Shown: one piece after another, positions 1 to 8,155 of the stretch
Layout: every line of letters starts with the position of its first letter
Numbering within the stretch: position 1 is the stretch's first letter
Notes under the pieces: generated by a model
The model's input: the letters and a program-made list of their open reading frames with translations, nothing else
Database searches by the model: none
What the model was told of the DNA's origin: nothing
Source: an uncultured Collinsella sp.
GTDB lineage: Bacteria > Actinomycetota > Coriobacteriia > Coriobacteriales > Coriobacteriaceae
Direction of reading: 5' to 3'
Length of the DNA stretch: 64,000 nt
Assembly: GCA_958445065.1 (NCBI GenBank)
Contig: CAUCQW010000008.1
Location: forward strand, 1-64,000
Program-made: the position numbers and the translations under genes

Positions 1-49
1 AAAGACGAGCGCTTCTTGCCAATTGGGCGGCAAGAAGCGCTCGTCTTTT
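1..49. terminator. Strong hairpin, probable terminator
   Basis: Arms at 1-20 and 29-48 are perfect inverted complements of 20 bp around an 8-nt loop. The hairpin ends in a short T run on the + strand and has A residues on the other side, so it could stop transcription from either direction. The gene it serves lies outside the window on the left, or is the degV remnant on the minus strand. Confidence 0.75.
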
Positions 50-82
50 GCATTTGTTTTTGGGCAGGACGCCCCGCCTCCA

Positions 83-325
83 CTAGAGTCCCTGGACCGC
101 CACACCCACGAGGTTTGGACCGGTGTGGACAAGAAGCGCGGGGCTGATGTCGGAGCGGACGACCTCCACCGCGTTGGCCACGCGCTCGCACAGGGCCTGC
201 TCCATGCGGTCGTAGAGGTCGGCGTGGGCCGAGGTGCGGCTCGCGGCAAAGCGCACCTCGGGGTGCTTCTCGACGATGGCGGCGATGAGCTTGACCTCGG
301 TGCGATGCGGTACTTGCACAGCCAT
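83..325 (-). pseudogene. DegV-family C-terminal fragment
   Basis: The 80-residue reading frame ends with the pattern SPALLVHTGPNLVGVAV, which resembles the C-terminal end of DegV-family fatty-acid-binding proteins. Full-length DegV proteins have about 280 residues, so the N-terminal two thirds, including the lipid-binding start, are missing. An in-frame TAG lies just upstream near 378 and there is no ribosome binding site before the ATG at 325. I read this as a decayed remnant. The family call rests on a short C-terminal match only. Confidence 0.5.
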
Positions 326-368
326 TTCGTGTGCGCGAGGCTGTTGGCTTTCTGGGCCACAGCAATCA

Positions 369-422
369 CCTTCCCCCTAGTATGATGACCTGAACAATCC
401 TCATGCTAGGGGGAAGGTTTTT
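369..422 (+). terminator. Rho-independent terminator-like inverted repeat
   Basis: Perfect 13-bp arms at 369-381 and 405-417 are followed by a run of five T on the + strand. The 23-nt loop itself contains a short complementary pair. No + strand gene ends nearby, which fits a region in decay. Confidence 0.6.
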
Positions 423-828
423 GTCGCGTAGCGGAAATTGGCCTCCACCCGCTGAGCGGGTGGCTTTCTATGCCGCGCGTGCCGCGCGGCACGGACTAAA
501 GTCCATGAATAAAAACGAGGAAGGCCACGTCCGGCCTCCCTCGCAAAGGGTCTCTGATTACTCCCACTCATTGGGGACAGACTTAAATGAGTGCTCTTGA
601 AATGCCGGCGCCTGGGGACGTTCTTTTTCTGTCTGCAGTTTGGAACGTTCCTTTTCTGTCGGCAGTTTGGGACGGTCCTTAGAGCTGCAGCGCGCCATGA
701 GCGACGAGGCGAAGCGGATCATCCTGTCTTTTGAGTTCTAAGCATAAGCCCCTGTCTCTGAGCAATGACCGGTTCGCATTTGTGCGTATTTGCGTGCGTG
801 GGATTGCGTGAATATGCGTATAGATGCG
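423..828. other. Gene-free stretch
   Basis: This stretch holds two small G+C-rich hairpins near 444-462 and 472-491, a set of 27-bp direct repeats (listed separately), and nothing I recognise as coding. A 65-codon frame at 403-600 has no ribosome binding site and no recognisable sequence. Confidence 0.6.
612..690. repeat. 27-bp tandem repeat, three units
   Basis: Three head-to-tail units occupy 612-638, 639-665 and 666-690. They share the core TTTGGGACGTTCC and end in a CTGCAG or CGGCAG box. The third unit is 25 bp and diverges in its second half. Two related units occur at 62237-62290 near the other end of the window, so this is a dispersed family. Confidence 0.7.
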
Positions 829-860
829 CCGTTTACGGGATAAAAATGACCGTTTAGCGG
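829..860. promoter_or_regulatory. Twin dyads upstream of the oxidoreductase/DeoR pair
   Basis: Two copies of a short palindrome, CCGTTTACGG at 829-838 and CCGTTTAGCGG at 850-860, start 21 bp apart, about two helical turns. They lie 92 bp before the oxidoreductase start. Their place and spacing fit an operator for the DeoR-type regulator encoded in the same operon. This is inference from position and symmetry only. Confidence 0.35.
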
Positions 861-951
861 TGAGATACGCAAAAACGCGCACAGAAGCGCGTGTTTGTGC
901 GAATATAGAGCTGTCAGAAAGCAAGGCGTTCTATGACACAGGAGGCACATA

Positions 952-2031
952 ATGGCAGATTCCAAGCAGGCTCCGCTCGACGCCGCGGCAGCCGCCAAAG
1001 CAGCGTTCGCTTCGGTCCAGGACAAGCCGTTCCCCGACGATATTTTTACGGCTCCCGAGCTCCATTGGGCCGTCATCGGTTGCGGCGTTATCGCCAACCA
1101 GATGGCTCAGTCCCTTGCTCTTGCCGGTCGCAAGCTTGCGGGCGTCGCCAACCGTACGCTGTCCAAGGCTCAGGCTTTTGCCGAGCAGTATGGCATCGAG
1201 AAGGTCTACGACACGGTTGAGGACCTCTACGCCGATCCTGGCATCGACGCCGTCTACATCACTACCCCGCACAACACTCATATCACCTATCTGCGCGCTG
1301 CCCTGGCAGCCGGCAAGCACGTGCTCTGCGAGAAGGCCATTACCCTCAATTCCGCTGAACTCGATGAGGCCCGTGCCATTGCCGCCGAGCACAACGTGGT
1401 CCTTATGGACGCTACCACGGTGCTCCACATGCCCTTGTATCAAGAGCTGCGTCGCCGCATGGATGCCGGCGAGTTCGGCCGCATGAACCTCGCTCAGCTC
1501 AACTTTGGTAGCTACAAGGAGTACGGCGACCTGACCAACCGTTTCTACAATCGCAACCTTGCCGGCGGTGCCATGCTCGATATTGGTGTGTATGCCCTGT
1601 CCGTCATGCGCCTGTTTATGGCGAGCCAGCCCGCCGAGGTCGTGTCTCTAGGCAACACCTGCGAGACTGGCGTCGATGTTGCGGGCGGCATCGTCTGCCG
1701 CAATGCCGAGCAGCAGCTGGGCGTCGTGAGCCTTACGCTTCACTCCAAGCAGCCCAAGCGCTCGGTCATTAGCTTCGACAAGTGCTATATCGAGGTCAAC
1801 GATTATCCGCGTGCCGATCACGCGACCATCGTGTGGACTGCAGACGGTCACCGTGAGGAGGTCCACGCTGGCACCGAGGCATACGCTCTGTGCTACGAGA
1901 TGGCCGACCTGGAGAGGGCCGTTGCCGGCGATGATTCGAAGCGTGAGCTGCTGGATTATGCTTCTGATGTTATGGAGCTGATGACCAAGCTACGCGCCGA
2001 CTGGGGAGTCGTGTACCCCGAGGAGGAGTAA
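952..2031 (+). CDS. Gfo/Idh/MocA-family NAD(P)-dependent oxidoreductase
   Basis: This 359-residue protein matches the Gfo/Idh/MocA family in length and layout. An N-terminal extension of about 40 residues precedes the Rossmann motif VIGCGVIANQMA. The family's EKP signature reads CEKAITLN here, keeping the catalytic-type lysine but with alanine in place of proline. The C-terminal alpha/beta domain contains GGAMLDIGVYALS. Such enzymes oxidise or reduce sugars, inositols or related polyols, and the substrate cannot be told from sequence. The start is supported by AGGAGG at 941-946. It is followed after 3 nt by a DeoR-type regulator, so the two form an operon and the regulator probably responds to the pathway's sugar or sugar phosphate. 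Confidence 0.85.
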   Translation: MADSKQAPLDAAAAAKAAFASVQDKPFPDDIFTAPELHWAVIGCGVIANQMAQSLALAGRKLAGVANRTLSKAQAFAEQYGIEKVYDTVEDLYADPGIDAVYITTPHNTHITYLRAALAAGKHVLCEKAITLNSAELDEARAIAAEHNVVLMDATTVLHMPLYQELRRRMDAGEFGRMNLAQLNFGSYKEYGDLTNRFYNRNLAGGAMLDIGVYALSVMRLFMASQPAEVVSLGNTCETGVDVAGGIVCRNAEQQLGVVSLTLHSKQPKRSVISFDKCYIEVNDYPRADHATIVWTADGHREEVHAGTEAYALCYEMADLERAVAGDDSKRELLDYASDVMELMTKLRADWGVVYPEEE

Positions 2032-2034
2032 GCG

Positions 2035-2781
2035 ATGCTAGCGGAAGATAGGCTCAACGCGATCGTGTCGATGGTTCAGCAGACCGGCTCGGTTACCGTG
2101 TCGGAGCTTGCCGAAGCCCTGGGCGTGACGGCGTCTACCATTCGGCGCGACCTGCAGACGCTCGACCGAGCACACCGTATCGCCAAGGTGCACGGAGGCG
2201 CGACAAGTCTGGAGCGCGCGCACGTAACGCGCGACCTAACGCTTAATGAGCGCAGCGACCTCCATAACGATGACAAGGAGCGTATCTGCGCCCGTGCGGC
2301 GGCGCTTGTGGAGCCTGAGAGCTTTGTATACATCGACTCGGGCTCGACGACGCTCAGGCTCATCGAGCATCTTCCCCACCTTGAAGATGTCACCTACGTG
2401 ACCGATTCCGTGCTCCATGCTCAGCGCCTTGCTTTGCGGGGTATGCGTACCGTGGTGCTGGGCGGCGAGCTCAAACCCGAGACCGAGGCGCTCGTTGGCC
2501 CCGATGCCTTGGCAACCTTAGATCGCTACAACTTCAACTGTGGCTTTTGGGGCTCTAATGGCATCGCCGCCGAGCAGGGCTTCACGGCGCCCGATATCGA
2601 GGAGGCCCAAGTAAAGCGCATCTCGATGCGTCATACGGCCAAACGCTTCGTAATCTCGGACGCCAGCAAATTTGGCATGGTGGCGCCCGTCAAGTTTGCG
2701 GACTTCCGCGACGCAACGATTATTACCGCAGGCGAGGTCCCCGCCAAGTACCGGACAATGGACAACGTCGTCACGGTCTAG
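2035..2781 (+). CDS. DeoR/GlpR-family transcriptional regulator
   Basis: The 248-residue protein has the DeoR-family winged helix-turn-helix at residues 1-57, with VTVSELAEALGVTASTIRRD as recognition region. The C-terminal DeoRC sensor domain contains the YIDSGSTTLRL phosphosugar-binding-type loop. Such proteins are usually repressors released by a sugar phosphate. The gene starts 3 nt after the oxidoreductase stop, and its ribosome binding site (GAGGAGGAG) lies inside the end of that gene, so the two are cotranscribed. Twin dyads at 829-860 are candidate binding sites. No transport or kinase gene accompanies the pair here. Confidence 0.9.
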   Translation: MLAEDRLNAIVSMVQQTGSVTVSELAEALGVTASTIRRDLQTLDRAHRIAKVHGGATSLERAHVTRDLTLNERSDLHNDDKERICARAAALVEPESFVYIDSGSTTLRLIEHLPHLEDVTYVTDSVLHAQRLALRGMRTVVLGGELKPETEALVGPDALATLDRYNFNCGFWGSNGIAAEQGFTAPDIEEAQVKRISMRHTAKRFVISDASKFGMVAPVKFADFRDATIITAGEVPAKYRTMDNVVTV

Positions 2782-2796
2782 CGACGGGAAGGCCAA

Positions 2797-3178
2797 AACC
2801 ACCACAAAGGGGACAGGCACCTTTGTGGTGGGTCAATGGAAAAGCGGCAACGACCATCCCGGGCGCTGCCACTTTTGTTGTCTACCGGTTTATCTAAATC
2901 TGTAACAACCAGACCGTTAAAAGCAGGCTAGATGTTACAGATCGAGATACTTACGAACCGCGCCGCCCCTTTGTCTCAATCTGTAACATCTGGGACTGAT
3001 TTTGCCGAGTTACTGTTACAGATTGAGATTATTCCCTTGAGGGGATTCGAATGTCTCGATCTGTAACAGATAGACCGGAAAATGGGTTCTAACTGTTACA
3101 GATCGAGACGTTTTGGGACCGCGGCTGAGCCATTGCGGCAAAACCACCATAAAGGTGCTTGTCCCCTTTGTGGTGGTT
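2797..3178. mobile_element. Composite palindromic element (MITE- or BIME-like)
   Basis: A 382-bp gene-free block is bounded by inverted copies of a 37-bp sequence at 2797-2833 and 3142-3178, identical at 34 of 37 positions when one is reverse-complemented. Each end is itself a hairpin (CCACCACAAAG paired with CTTTGTGGTGG). Inside lie three 55-bp palindromes at 2893-2947, 2974-3028 and 3054-3108, each with 15-bp arms around a 25-nt centre, repeating every 80-81 bp. The arms carry ATCTGTAACA and TGTTACAGAT. The right end touches the stop codon of the pseudouridine synthase gene. It encodes nothing, so any movement would need a transposase elsewhere. No clear target duplication is visible. Confidence 0.65.
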
Positions 3179-3837
3179 TAGGGCTCCCAGGGGCAGGGGG
3201 CTTCGATGTGGATGTGCTCGCCGGTTACGGGATGCGTAAAGGACACGCTGTGGGCATGGAGCATGAGGCCGCAGGGGCGCGGCGTTCCGTACAGGTCGTC
3301 GCCAACCAGGGGATGATGCTCGCTTGCCAGGTGCACGCGAATCTGATGCTTGCGGCCGGTGAGCAGCTCGACATCAATATACGAGCGCGTGGGCAGGCCT
3401 CGACGGCTCTTAAGACGCTTGAGCACCTTTACGCGTGTTTGAGACGGCTTGCCGCTGGCGCCGACGCGCATCTTTCGACTGTCGTGACGGTCGCGGGCGA
3501 TGGGCTTGTCGATGAGCTTTTCGTTCCAGTCGATCTTGCCCTCGGCCAGCGCCAGGTAGTGCTTTTCGAACGCGTGGTCGATGATCATCTGATCAAAGGC
3601 GGGCTGCGTCTGCTTGTCGAGTGAGAACAGCACCACGCCGGTGGTGTCACGGTCCAAGCGGTTGAGCGGCTGCATGTCGGTCGCGGCAAAGCCGTCGCCC
3701 ATCGCCAGCAGCAGGTCGCTGGCGTAGTCGGTGAGCGTGCGCTCGCCGGTGCCATCGCCGTGGACGATTATGCCGGCAGGCTTGTCGATGGCCATGAGCC
3801 AGGCGTCGCAGTAGAGGACTTGAGGTTCTTCGTTCAC
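3178..3837 (-). CDS. RluA-family RNA pseudouridine synthase
   Basis: This 219-residue protein has the RluA-family catalytic motif NRLDRDTTG, in which the aspartate attacks the target uridine. The downstream motifs ELLTGRKHQIRVHLA and GDDLYG are also present. There is no S4 domain at the N terminus and the length is that of the short RluA subgroup, so it probably modifies rRNA or tRNA in the cytoplasm. Which RNA and position cannot be said. The start is GTG at 3837, after AAAGG. It lies 15 nt downstream of the U32-family gene on the same strand, so the two probably form an RNA-modification operon. Confidence 0.88.
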   Translation of the reverse strand: MNEEPQVLYCDAWLMAIDKPAGIIVHGDGTGERTLTDYASDLLLAMGDGFAATDMQPLNRLDRDTTGVVLFSLDKQTQPAFDQMIIDHAFEKHYLALAEGKIDWNEKLIDKPIARDRHDSRKMRVGASGKPSQTRVKVLKRLKSRRGLPTRSYIDVELLTGRKHQIRVHLASEHHPLVGDDLYGTPRPCGLMLHAHSVSFTHPVTGEHIHIEAPCPWEP

Positions 3838-3852
3838 GTGTAAGCCTTTCGG

Positions 3853-6348
3853 TTAGCTAATTCCCACAAACATGCAGCCCGAGGTCGCCCCGCGTAGGCG
3901 GGCGGCGGGCTTGCGACCGGCCTGCGCGGCCTCAACGGCGCGACGGACGCGGGCGACGGCACGGCCCACCTCATCCGTCTCGAGCAGCGTTCCGTCCACC
4001 ATGAGACGGCGCACGCCGGCGTCGAGCAGCTGTGGAACCTGCGGTGTGAGGTCGATGGGGTAGGCGTCGTACAGGCGAGAGCGGCCGTGGATGTCGGTGC
4101 GGACGGGCATGACCTTTCCGTCGATATTCTTGAGCGAGAGCTTACGGGCACGCAGGCGGCAGCTGGCACAATCGTGGATGCAACCGTTGGCAACCTGCAG
4201 AATGCAATGCTCGCTTGTCATGACGCGCGGGCGGCCAAAGACGGTGATGCCCAGAGCCGCGGGCGCGGCGGCGCCGAGCGAGACAATCTCGTCGAGCGTG
4301 ATCTCGGGCGAGAGCCAAAACGCGCCGGCTCCGCGTTCGGCGAGTGCCTCCATGCAGGGCGTGTTGTGCACCGGCAGGCAAGAGCGAATCTCGGCCGTGG
4401 CGCCAACCTGGGCGGCCAGGGCAAGCTCAGAGATGTTGCCAATAGCGACCGTGGCGCCAGCAACAACCCATGGGTCAACGCGGACGTGGCCAACGGCGCG
4501 GCAGACCTCATCGAGCACGGGTACGATGCCCTGCTCAAACGTATCGGCGGGGGAGAGCTTGGCCGCATCGAGCGCGTCGGTGGTCATGTAGATGCGCGTT
4601 GCACCCTCCGCCCGCGCTGCCTCGGCGGCCTCGAGCGAGGTGACGGTGGCGCAGATCTGCGGCTCGTCGCGGTAGTGCTCGGGCGCGGGGCGGGAATCAC
4701 TGGTGACAATCGCCGGCAGCTCGAGCGTTTTCGCGCGCTCCGCGTACGGCGCCAGAATGGCCTCTTCCAGTGCCTTGCAAGCGGCGGCGCGCACCTTATG
4801 TACGGCGGAGAAACCCATGCCACAGCCCTCATCGAGCGCCACCTCAAAGCTCGCAGCCTCAAAGGGAGAGGAACCCATGCGGCCGACGTGCTCAACCAGA
4901 TCGGACGCCTCGACCGCACGGGTCTTGGCGGCTTCGACAGTAAAGCCCGTGGCCGTGGCCGTAAGCGAAGGGTCGTCGCAGCAGGTGAGTGTGACGGCAA
5001 ACGGCTCGCCCAGGCGCGCCACGACGGATACATCAACAGCTCGGCGGCGCAGCACATCGCGCTTGAGCGCGGCGCTGGCAGCGTCAATAGCGCGCTGGCT
5101 TCGAATCACGCGCACGCGGCAGCCCTCGGGCATGCTACGGGGCACGCGACACTCGATAACATCGCCGGCAGCGGCATCATCGGCGGCGATGGTGGTCAGG
5201 AACTGGTCGAACTCATCGTCGTGGCGAAGCTCCAGCAGGTCGCCCTTGCCCACGGGCTCAAACAACTCAATGCGGGCGATGGCGGCGCGGCGACGGCGGT
5301 CGTCGGGCTTGAGTCCGCGCACATCGCGGTTGGCCAGGCGGCTGCCGAGCACCGTGCCCACGATCTGGCCGCGGTTGTTGGAGCGCTCGTAACTCATCAT
5401 CTCGTCACCCGAGGTGCCGTCTTGGTAGGCGTGCGTAAAGTCACGGTTAAAGCAGCGCTTGAGCTGGCGCTGACGGGCGGCTTCCTCGTCCTTAGAGGTC
5501 GAAACATCGGCCAGCATATCGTCAATCTGATGACGATACACGTCGACGATGGAATACACGTAATCGGGAGCCTTCATGCGGCCCTCGAGCTTGAGCGATG
5601 CGGCGCCGGCGTCATACAGACGGCGAACAAGCTGCGAAGTGTTGGTGTCGCGCGGGCACAGCGCGCGCTCGCGACCGGCAGGGGAGAGCGAGCGGCCGTT
5701 CTCGTCGATCAGCTCGTAAGGCAGGCGACAGGGTTGAGCGCACATGCCGCGGTTGGCCGAGCGGCCCGCCATGGCAAAGCTCGAAAGCAGACACAGGCCA
5801 GAGTAGCAAAAGCAGATGGCGCCATGGCTAAAGACCTCAAGGTCCACATCGGGCGCGGCATCGTGAATGGCGGCAATCTCGTCGATGGAAAGCTCGCGCG
5901 AGAGGGTCACGCGGTCGGCGCCCTGCTCGCGGCACCAAAGGGTTCCGCGGTCGTCGTGGATGTTTGCCTGGGTCGAGATATGCGTCTCGATGCTGGGCAT
6001 CGTGCGCTTGACCTCAAAGAACAGGCCCCAGTCCTGGATGATGAAGGCGTCGGCGCCCAGCGTGGAGCAGCGATGGATGAGCTGCAGCGCATCGCTCATC
6101 TCGGATTCCTTGATGACGATGTTGACCGTGACGTAGACGCGCGAGCCGGCCAGATGCGCGGCGCGGCAGGCCTGCTCAAAGGCCTCGTCGGTAAAGTTGG
6201 TGGCCTTGCGGCGGGCGTTGAAGCTGCCCATGCCGCAGTAGATGGCGTCTGCCCCGGCGGCGAGCGCGGCGGCAAAGGGCTCCGGGCCTCCGGCGGGCGC
6301 CAAAAGCTCGGGTCTGCGGTTGGTGGTTCGACTGGCGGTTGCGGTCAT
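3853..6348 (-). CDS. U32-family protein (RlhA/TrhP-like), long form
   Basis: The 831-residue protein begins with the U32 signature LLAPAGGPEPFAAALAAGADAIYCG. The conserved cysteine region follows, with HGAICFCYSGLC and RGMCAQPCRLPYEL. Extra C-terminal domains end in a second cysteine cluster (CIHDCASC). Although named peptidases, characterised bacterial members (RlhA on 23S rRNA, TrhP on tRNA) take part in RNA hydroxylation using iron-sulfur chemistry and prephenate-derived cofactors. I infer that type of role here. A shorter paralogue lies at 58790-60748. The RluA-family gene directly downstream supports RNA modification. A 766-codon frame on the opposite strand is a composition shadow. Confidence 0.85.
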   Translation of the reverse strand: MTATASRTTNRRPELLAPAGGPEPFAAALAAGADAIYCGMGSFNARRKATNFTDEAFEQACRAAHLAGSRVYVTVNIVIKESEMSDALQLIHRCSTLGADAFIIQDWGLFFEVKRTMPSIETHISTQANIHDDRGTLWCREQGADRVTLSRELSIDEIAAIHDAAPDVDLEVFSHGAICFCYSGLCLLSSFAMAGRSANRGMCAQPCRLPYELIDENGRSLSPAGRERALCPRDTNTSQLVRRLYDAGAASLKLEGRMKAPDYVYSIVDVYRHQIDDMLADVSTSKDEEAARQRQLKRCFNRDFTHAYQDGTSGDEMMSYERSNNRGQIVGTVLGSRLANRDVRGLKPDDRRRRAAIARIELFEPVGKGDLLELRHDDEFDQFLTTIAADDAAAGDVIECRVPRSMPEGCRVRVIRSQRAIDAASAALKRDVLRRRAVDVSVVARLGEPFAVTLTCCDDPSLTATATGFTVEAAKTRAVEASDLVEHVGRMGSSPFEAASFEVALDEGCGMGFSAVHKVRAAACKALEEAILAPYAERAKTLELPAIVTSDSRPAPEHYRDEPQICATVTSLEAAEAARAEGATRIYMTTDALDAAKLSPADTFEQGIVPVLDEVCRAVGHVRVDPWVVAGATVAIGNISELALAAQVGATAEIRSCLPVHNTPCMEALAERGAGAFWLSPEITLDEIVSLGAAAPAALGITVFGRPRVMTSEHCILQVANGCIHDCASCRLRARKLSLKNIDGKVMPVRTDIHGRSRLYDAYPIDLTPQVPQLLDAGVRRLMVDGTLLETDEVGRAVARVRRAVEAAQAGRKPAARLRGATSGCMFVGIS

Positions 6349-6646
6349 ATCCTGCCTTTCAAAATGCTCAGATACTCAAAAGTATAGTGGTGCCGTCGCG
6401 GCAGGCGATGCCCGTGCTCTAAGCGGGATAAAGTCTTCAGCAGCTTGGACTGGCTGCTTCACATGAGAACCGTTCAGCGGTCCGGGGAAACCGTTGGACG
6501 ATAAAATATTCTCGCAACGTGATAATAATCTTGCATCGCGCGGAAACCTTGAGTACTATCCCAATCAAGCGCGGTGTTCAGACCGAACTGTGCCTCCCGG
6601 TGTGAACGCCGCGCTCCCGTTCCCTTTTACTTGTAAGGAGAAAAAC
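6349..6646 (+). promoter_or_regulatory. Intergenic region with ridA promoter
   Basis: This gap separates the divergent U32 gene and ridA. A good promoter for ridA has TTGCAT at 6531-6536 and TACTAT at 6554-6559 with a 17-bp spacer, giving a leader of about 80 nt. The leader ends in the binding site TAAGGAG at 6634-6640. I see no convincing promoter motif for the U32 gene. Confidence 0.6.
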
Positions 6647-7024
6647 ATGAGCAAGACCGTCGTGTCTTCCGATAACGCACCCGCAGCCATCGGCCCGTAT
6701 TCCCCCGGTATCCAGACTGGCAACATGGTGTTCCTGTCCGGCCAGCTGGGCATCGACCCCGCAACCGGTAAGATGCCCGAGGGCGTCGAGGCCCAGGCCA
6801 AGCAGTCCCTTGCTAACGTCGAGGCCCTGCTGACCGCTGCCGGCGCCACGTTTGCCGATGTCGTCAAGACCACGGTCTACCTGGCCGACATCGCCGACTT
6901 TGCCGCCGTGAACGAGATTTACGCCTCCAAGTTCGAGGCTCCGTTCCCCGCGCGCAGCGCTTTCCAGGTTGCCGCCCTTCCGGCTGGCGGTCTGGTCGAG
7001 ATCGAGGTTGTCGCCGCTCTCTAA
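6647..7024 (+). CDS. ridA: RidA-family enamine/imine deaminase
   Basis: This 125-residue protein matches the RidA (YjgF/YER057c) family over its full length. It has the N-terminal IGPYSPGIQ, the central GQLGIDP, and the C-terminal block with the active-site arginine (PARSAF) and the acidic pair EIEVVA. RidA hydrolyses 2-aminoacrylate and related enamines made by PLP enzymes, preventing damage to other PLP enzymes. The start at 6647 is set by TAAGGAG seven nt upstream. A longer frame beginning at 6494 contains the promoter and is not credible. The link to the window is that diaminopropionate ammonia-lyase (34356-35570) releases 2-aminoacrylate. Confidence 0.93.
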   Translation: MSKTVVSSDNAPAAIGPYSPGIQTGNMVFLSGQLGIDPATGKMPEGVEAQAKQSLANVEALLTAAGATFADVVKTTVYLADIADFAAVNEIYASKFEAPFPARSAFQVAALPAGGLVEIEVVAAL

Positions 7025-7054
7025 GGTGTTGGTAACAACTAAACATGACATGCA

Positions 7055-7092
7055 AAAAGACCCTGCAGCGCGTGCGAGCTGCAGGGTCTTTT
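7055..7092. terminator. Bidirectional terminator between ridA and the regulator
   Basis: Perfect 15-bp arms at 7055-7069 and 7078-7092 enclose an 8-nt loop. Four T follow the stem on the + strand and four A precede it, so it can end both ridA from the left and the convergent regulator from the right. Confidence 0.85.
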
Positions 7093-7146
7093 GTCAAGCG
7101 ATGCGACAAAAATGATCCGTTTCCCTTCGTCCCCAAGGGATCACGT

Positions 7147-7803
7147 TTAGCCCTCCTTGCGGACTTTTTGCAGGTAGCGGTACACGCTGGGCTCCGAGAT
7201 GCCCAACGCGGTGGCAGCGCAGGCCACGGCGCCCTTGAGCATGAACACCCCGTTGCCGTTGAGGTGGCGAATGACGTCCACGCGGTCGCTCTGACCAAGC
7301 GACGCTACATCCAGCCCGCGCGCGCTCAGCAACTCGGCAATGCTGCGGTCGATGAGCTCCTGGGTGGACTCCGAAAGGCTTTCGACCTCGATAGGGGCGG
7401 GCTCCGTGCGCGTCGGCGCTGCGTCGAAGCACGCCATGAGCTGCTGCGCCATGGCGTTTATGGAGCGTACGGTCGAGAGGTCGGTGTTGACGCAGAGCAT
7501 ACCGACGATCTCGTCATCCTCGCGGATAAAGAACGTCGCGGACTCCAGCGTCTTGCCTCCGGCGCCGCGGCCCTCGTAGCCCGTAATAAACGGCAGGTCG
7601 CGATACTTGGGGTCGTGCATGATCTTGAGCGCCAGATCGGTGGCGGGACCGCCGACCTTACGGCCGCTCACAATGCCGTTGCGAATATCGACGATGGCGT
7701 GGTCGGGATCCGAGAAATCGTGCAGCACGATCTCGCTGTTCTTACCGAGTATCTGCTCCAGGAAATCGACCATCGGCAAAAAGCGGCGTACGGTCTCGTT
7801 CAC
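7147..7803 (-). CDS. YheO-like PAS/HTH transcriptional regulator 1
   Basis: The 218-residue protein has a YheO-like PAS domain over about residues 5-110 (EIVLHDFSDPDHAIVDI, VSGRKVGGPATD, FFIREDDEIVGMLCVN). A C-terminal helix-turn-helix follows at about 165-215 (ALGISEPSVYRYLQKV). This is the DauR/YheO family, whose members sense small metabolites. The start is taken as GTG at 7803 because AAGGAG sits six nt upstream. The frame extends to 7944 but has no such site there. It is divergent from the purine permease, so it probably controls the operon from 8156. A paralogue at 33425-34078 has the same position before the second half of the purine locus. Confidence 0.85.
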   Translation of the reverse strand: MNETVRRFLPMVDFLEQILGKNSEIVLHDFSDPDHAIVDIRNGIVSGRKVGGPATDLALKIMHDPKYRDLPFITGYEGRGAGGKTLESATFFIREDDEIVGMLCVNTDLSTVRSINAMAQQLMACFDAAPTRTEPAPIEVESLSESTQELIDRSIAELLSARGLDVASLGQSDRVDVIRHLNGNGVFMLKGAVACAATALGISEPSVYRYLQKVRKEG

Positions 7804-8155
7804 GGGCAACTCCTTTGGGTGAAATCGGAAATGTTCATAACAATTTTTTCTCATGGTAACACGGTGTCTATTGACTCGCATATTCGCAGGTACATTGCGT
7901 AATACAGACGAGCGGTAGGATTTTGGCGGTAAACGGTTGACCAAAAGAAAAGTTAGATGTTATTTTGACCGGACACTTTCCTGACCTGCGGAAATGCATT
8001 GTCTCAGCTTAAGAATAGTCTGATAACAAAAAATTATTATTGAGAATGAGAATCATCTTTAATACGATATGCAACGAAGGCACAACCTCAACCCCGCACT
8101 GCGTCACAATAGAGCGTTAGATGCGAAAACAACTACTTCGAGGATTGGTGGTCAA
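7804..8155. promoter_or_regulatory. Divergent control region, with Fur-like box
   Basis: This 352-bp gap lies between the regulator and the permease. An A+T-rich stretch at 8028-8064 holds a candidate promoter (TTATTG and TAATAC, 17-bp spacer). It also holds a sequence at 8041-8060, TGAGAATGAGAATCATCTTT, that resembles the Fur consensus in about 14 of 19 positions. A Fur-family or similar metalloregulator acting here is speculative. I see no purine-riboswitch core. The permease site is a weak GGTGG. Confidence 0.4.

Noticed and set aside
403..600. 65-codon frame
   Set aside because: No ribosome binding site, overlaps a terminator, and no recognisable sequence.
4087..6387. 766-codon open frame on the + strand opposite the U32 gene
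   Set aside because: It is a G+C-driven antisense shadow: low-complexity composition, no ribosome binding site, and the other strand encodes a clear conserved protein.
7804..8155. Purine riboswitch before the permease
   Set aside because: I looked for the three-way junction core and its conserved loops and did not find them.
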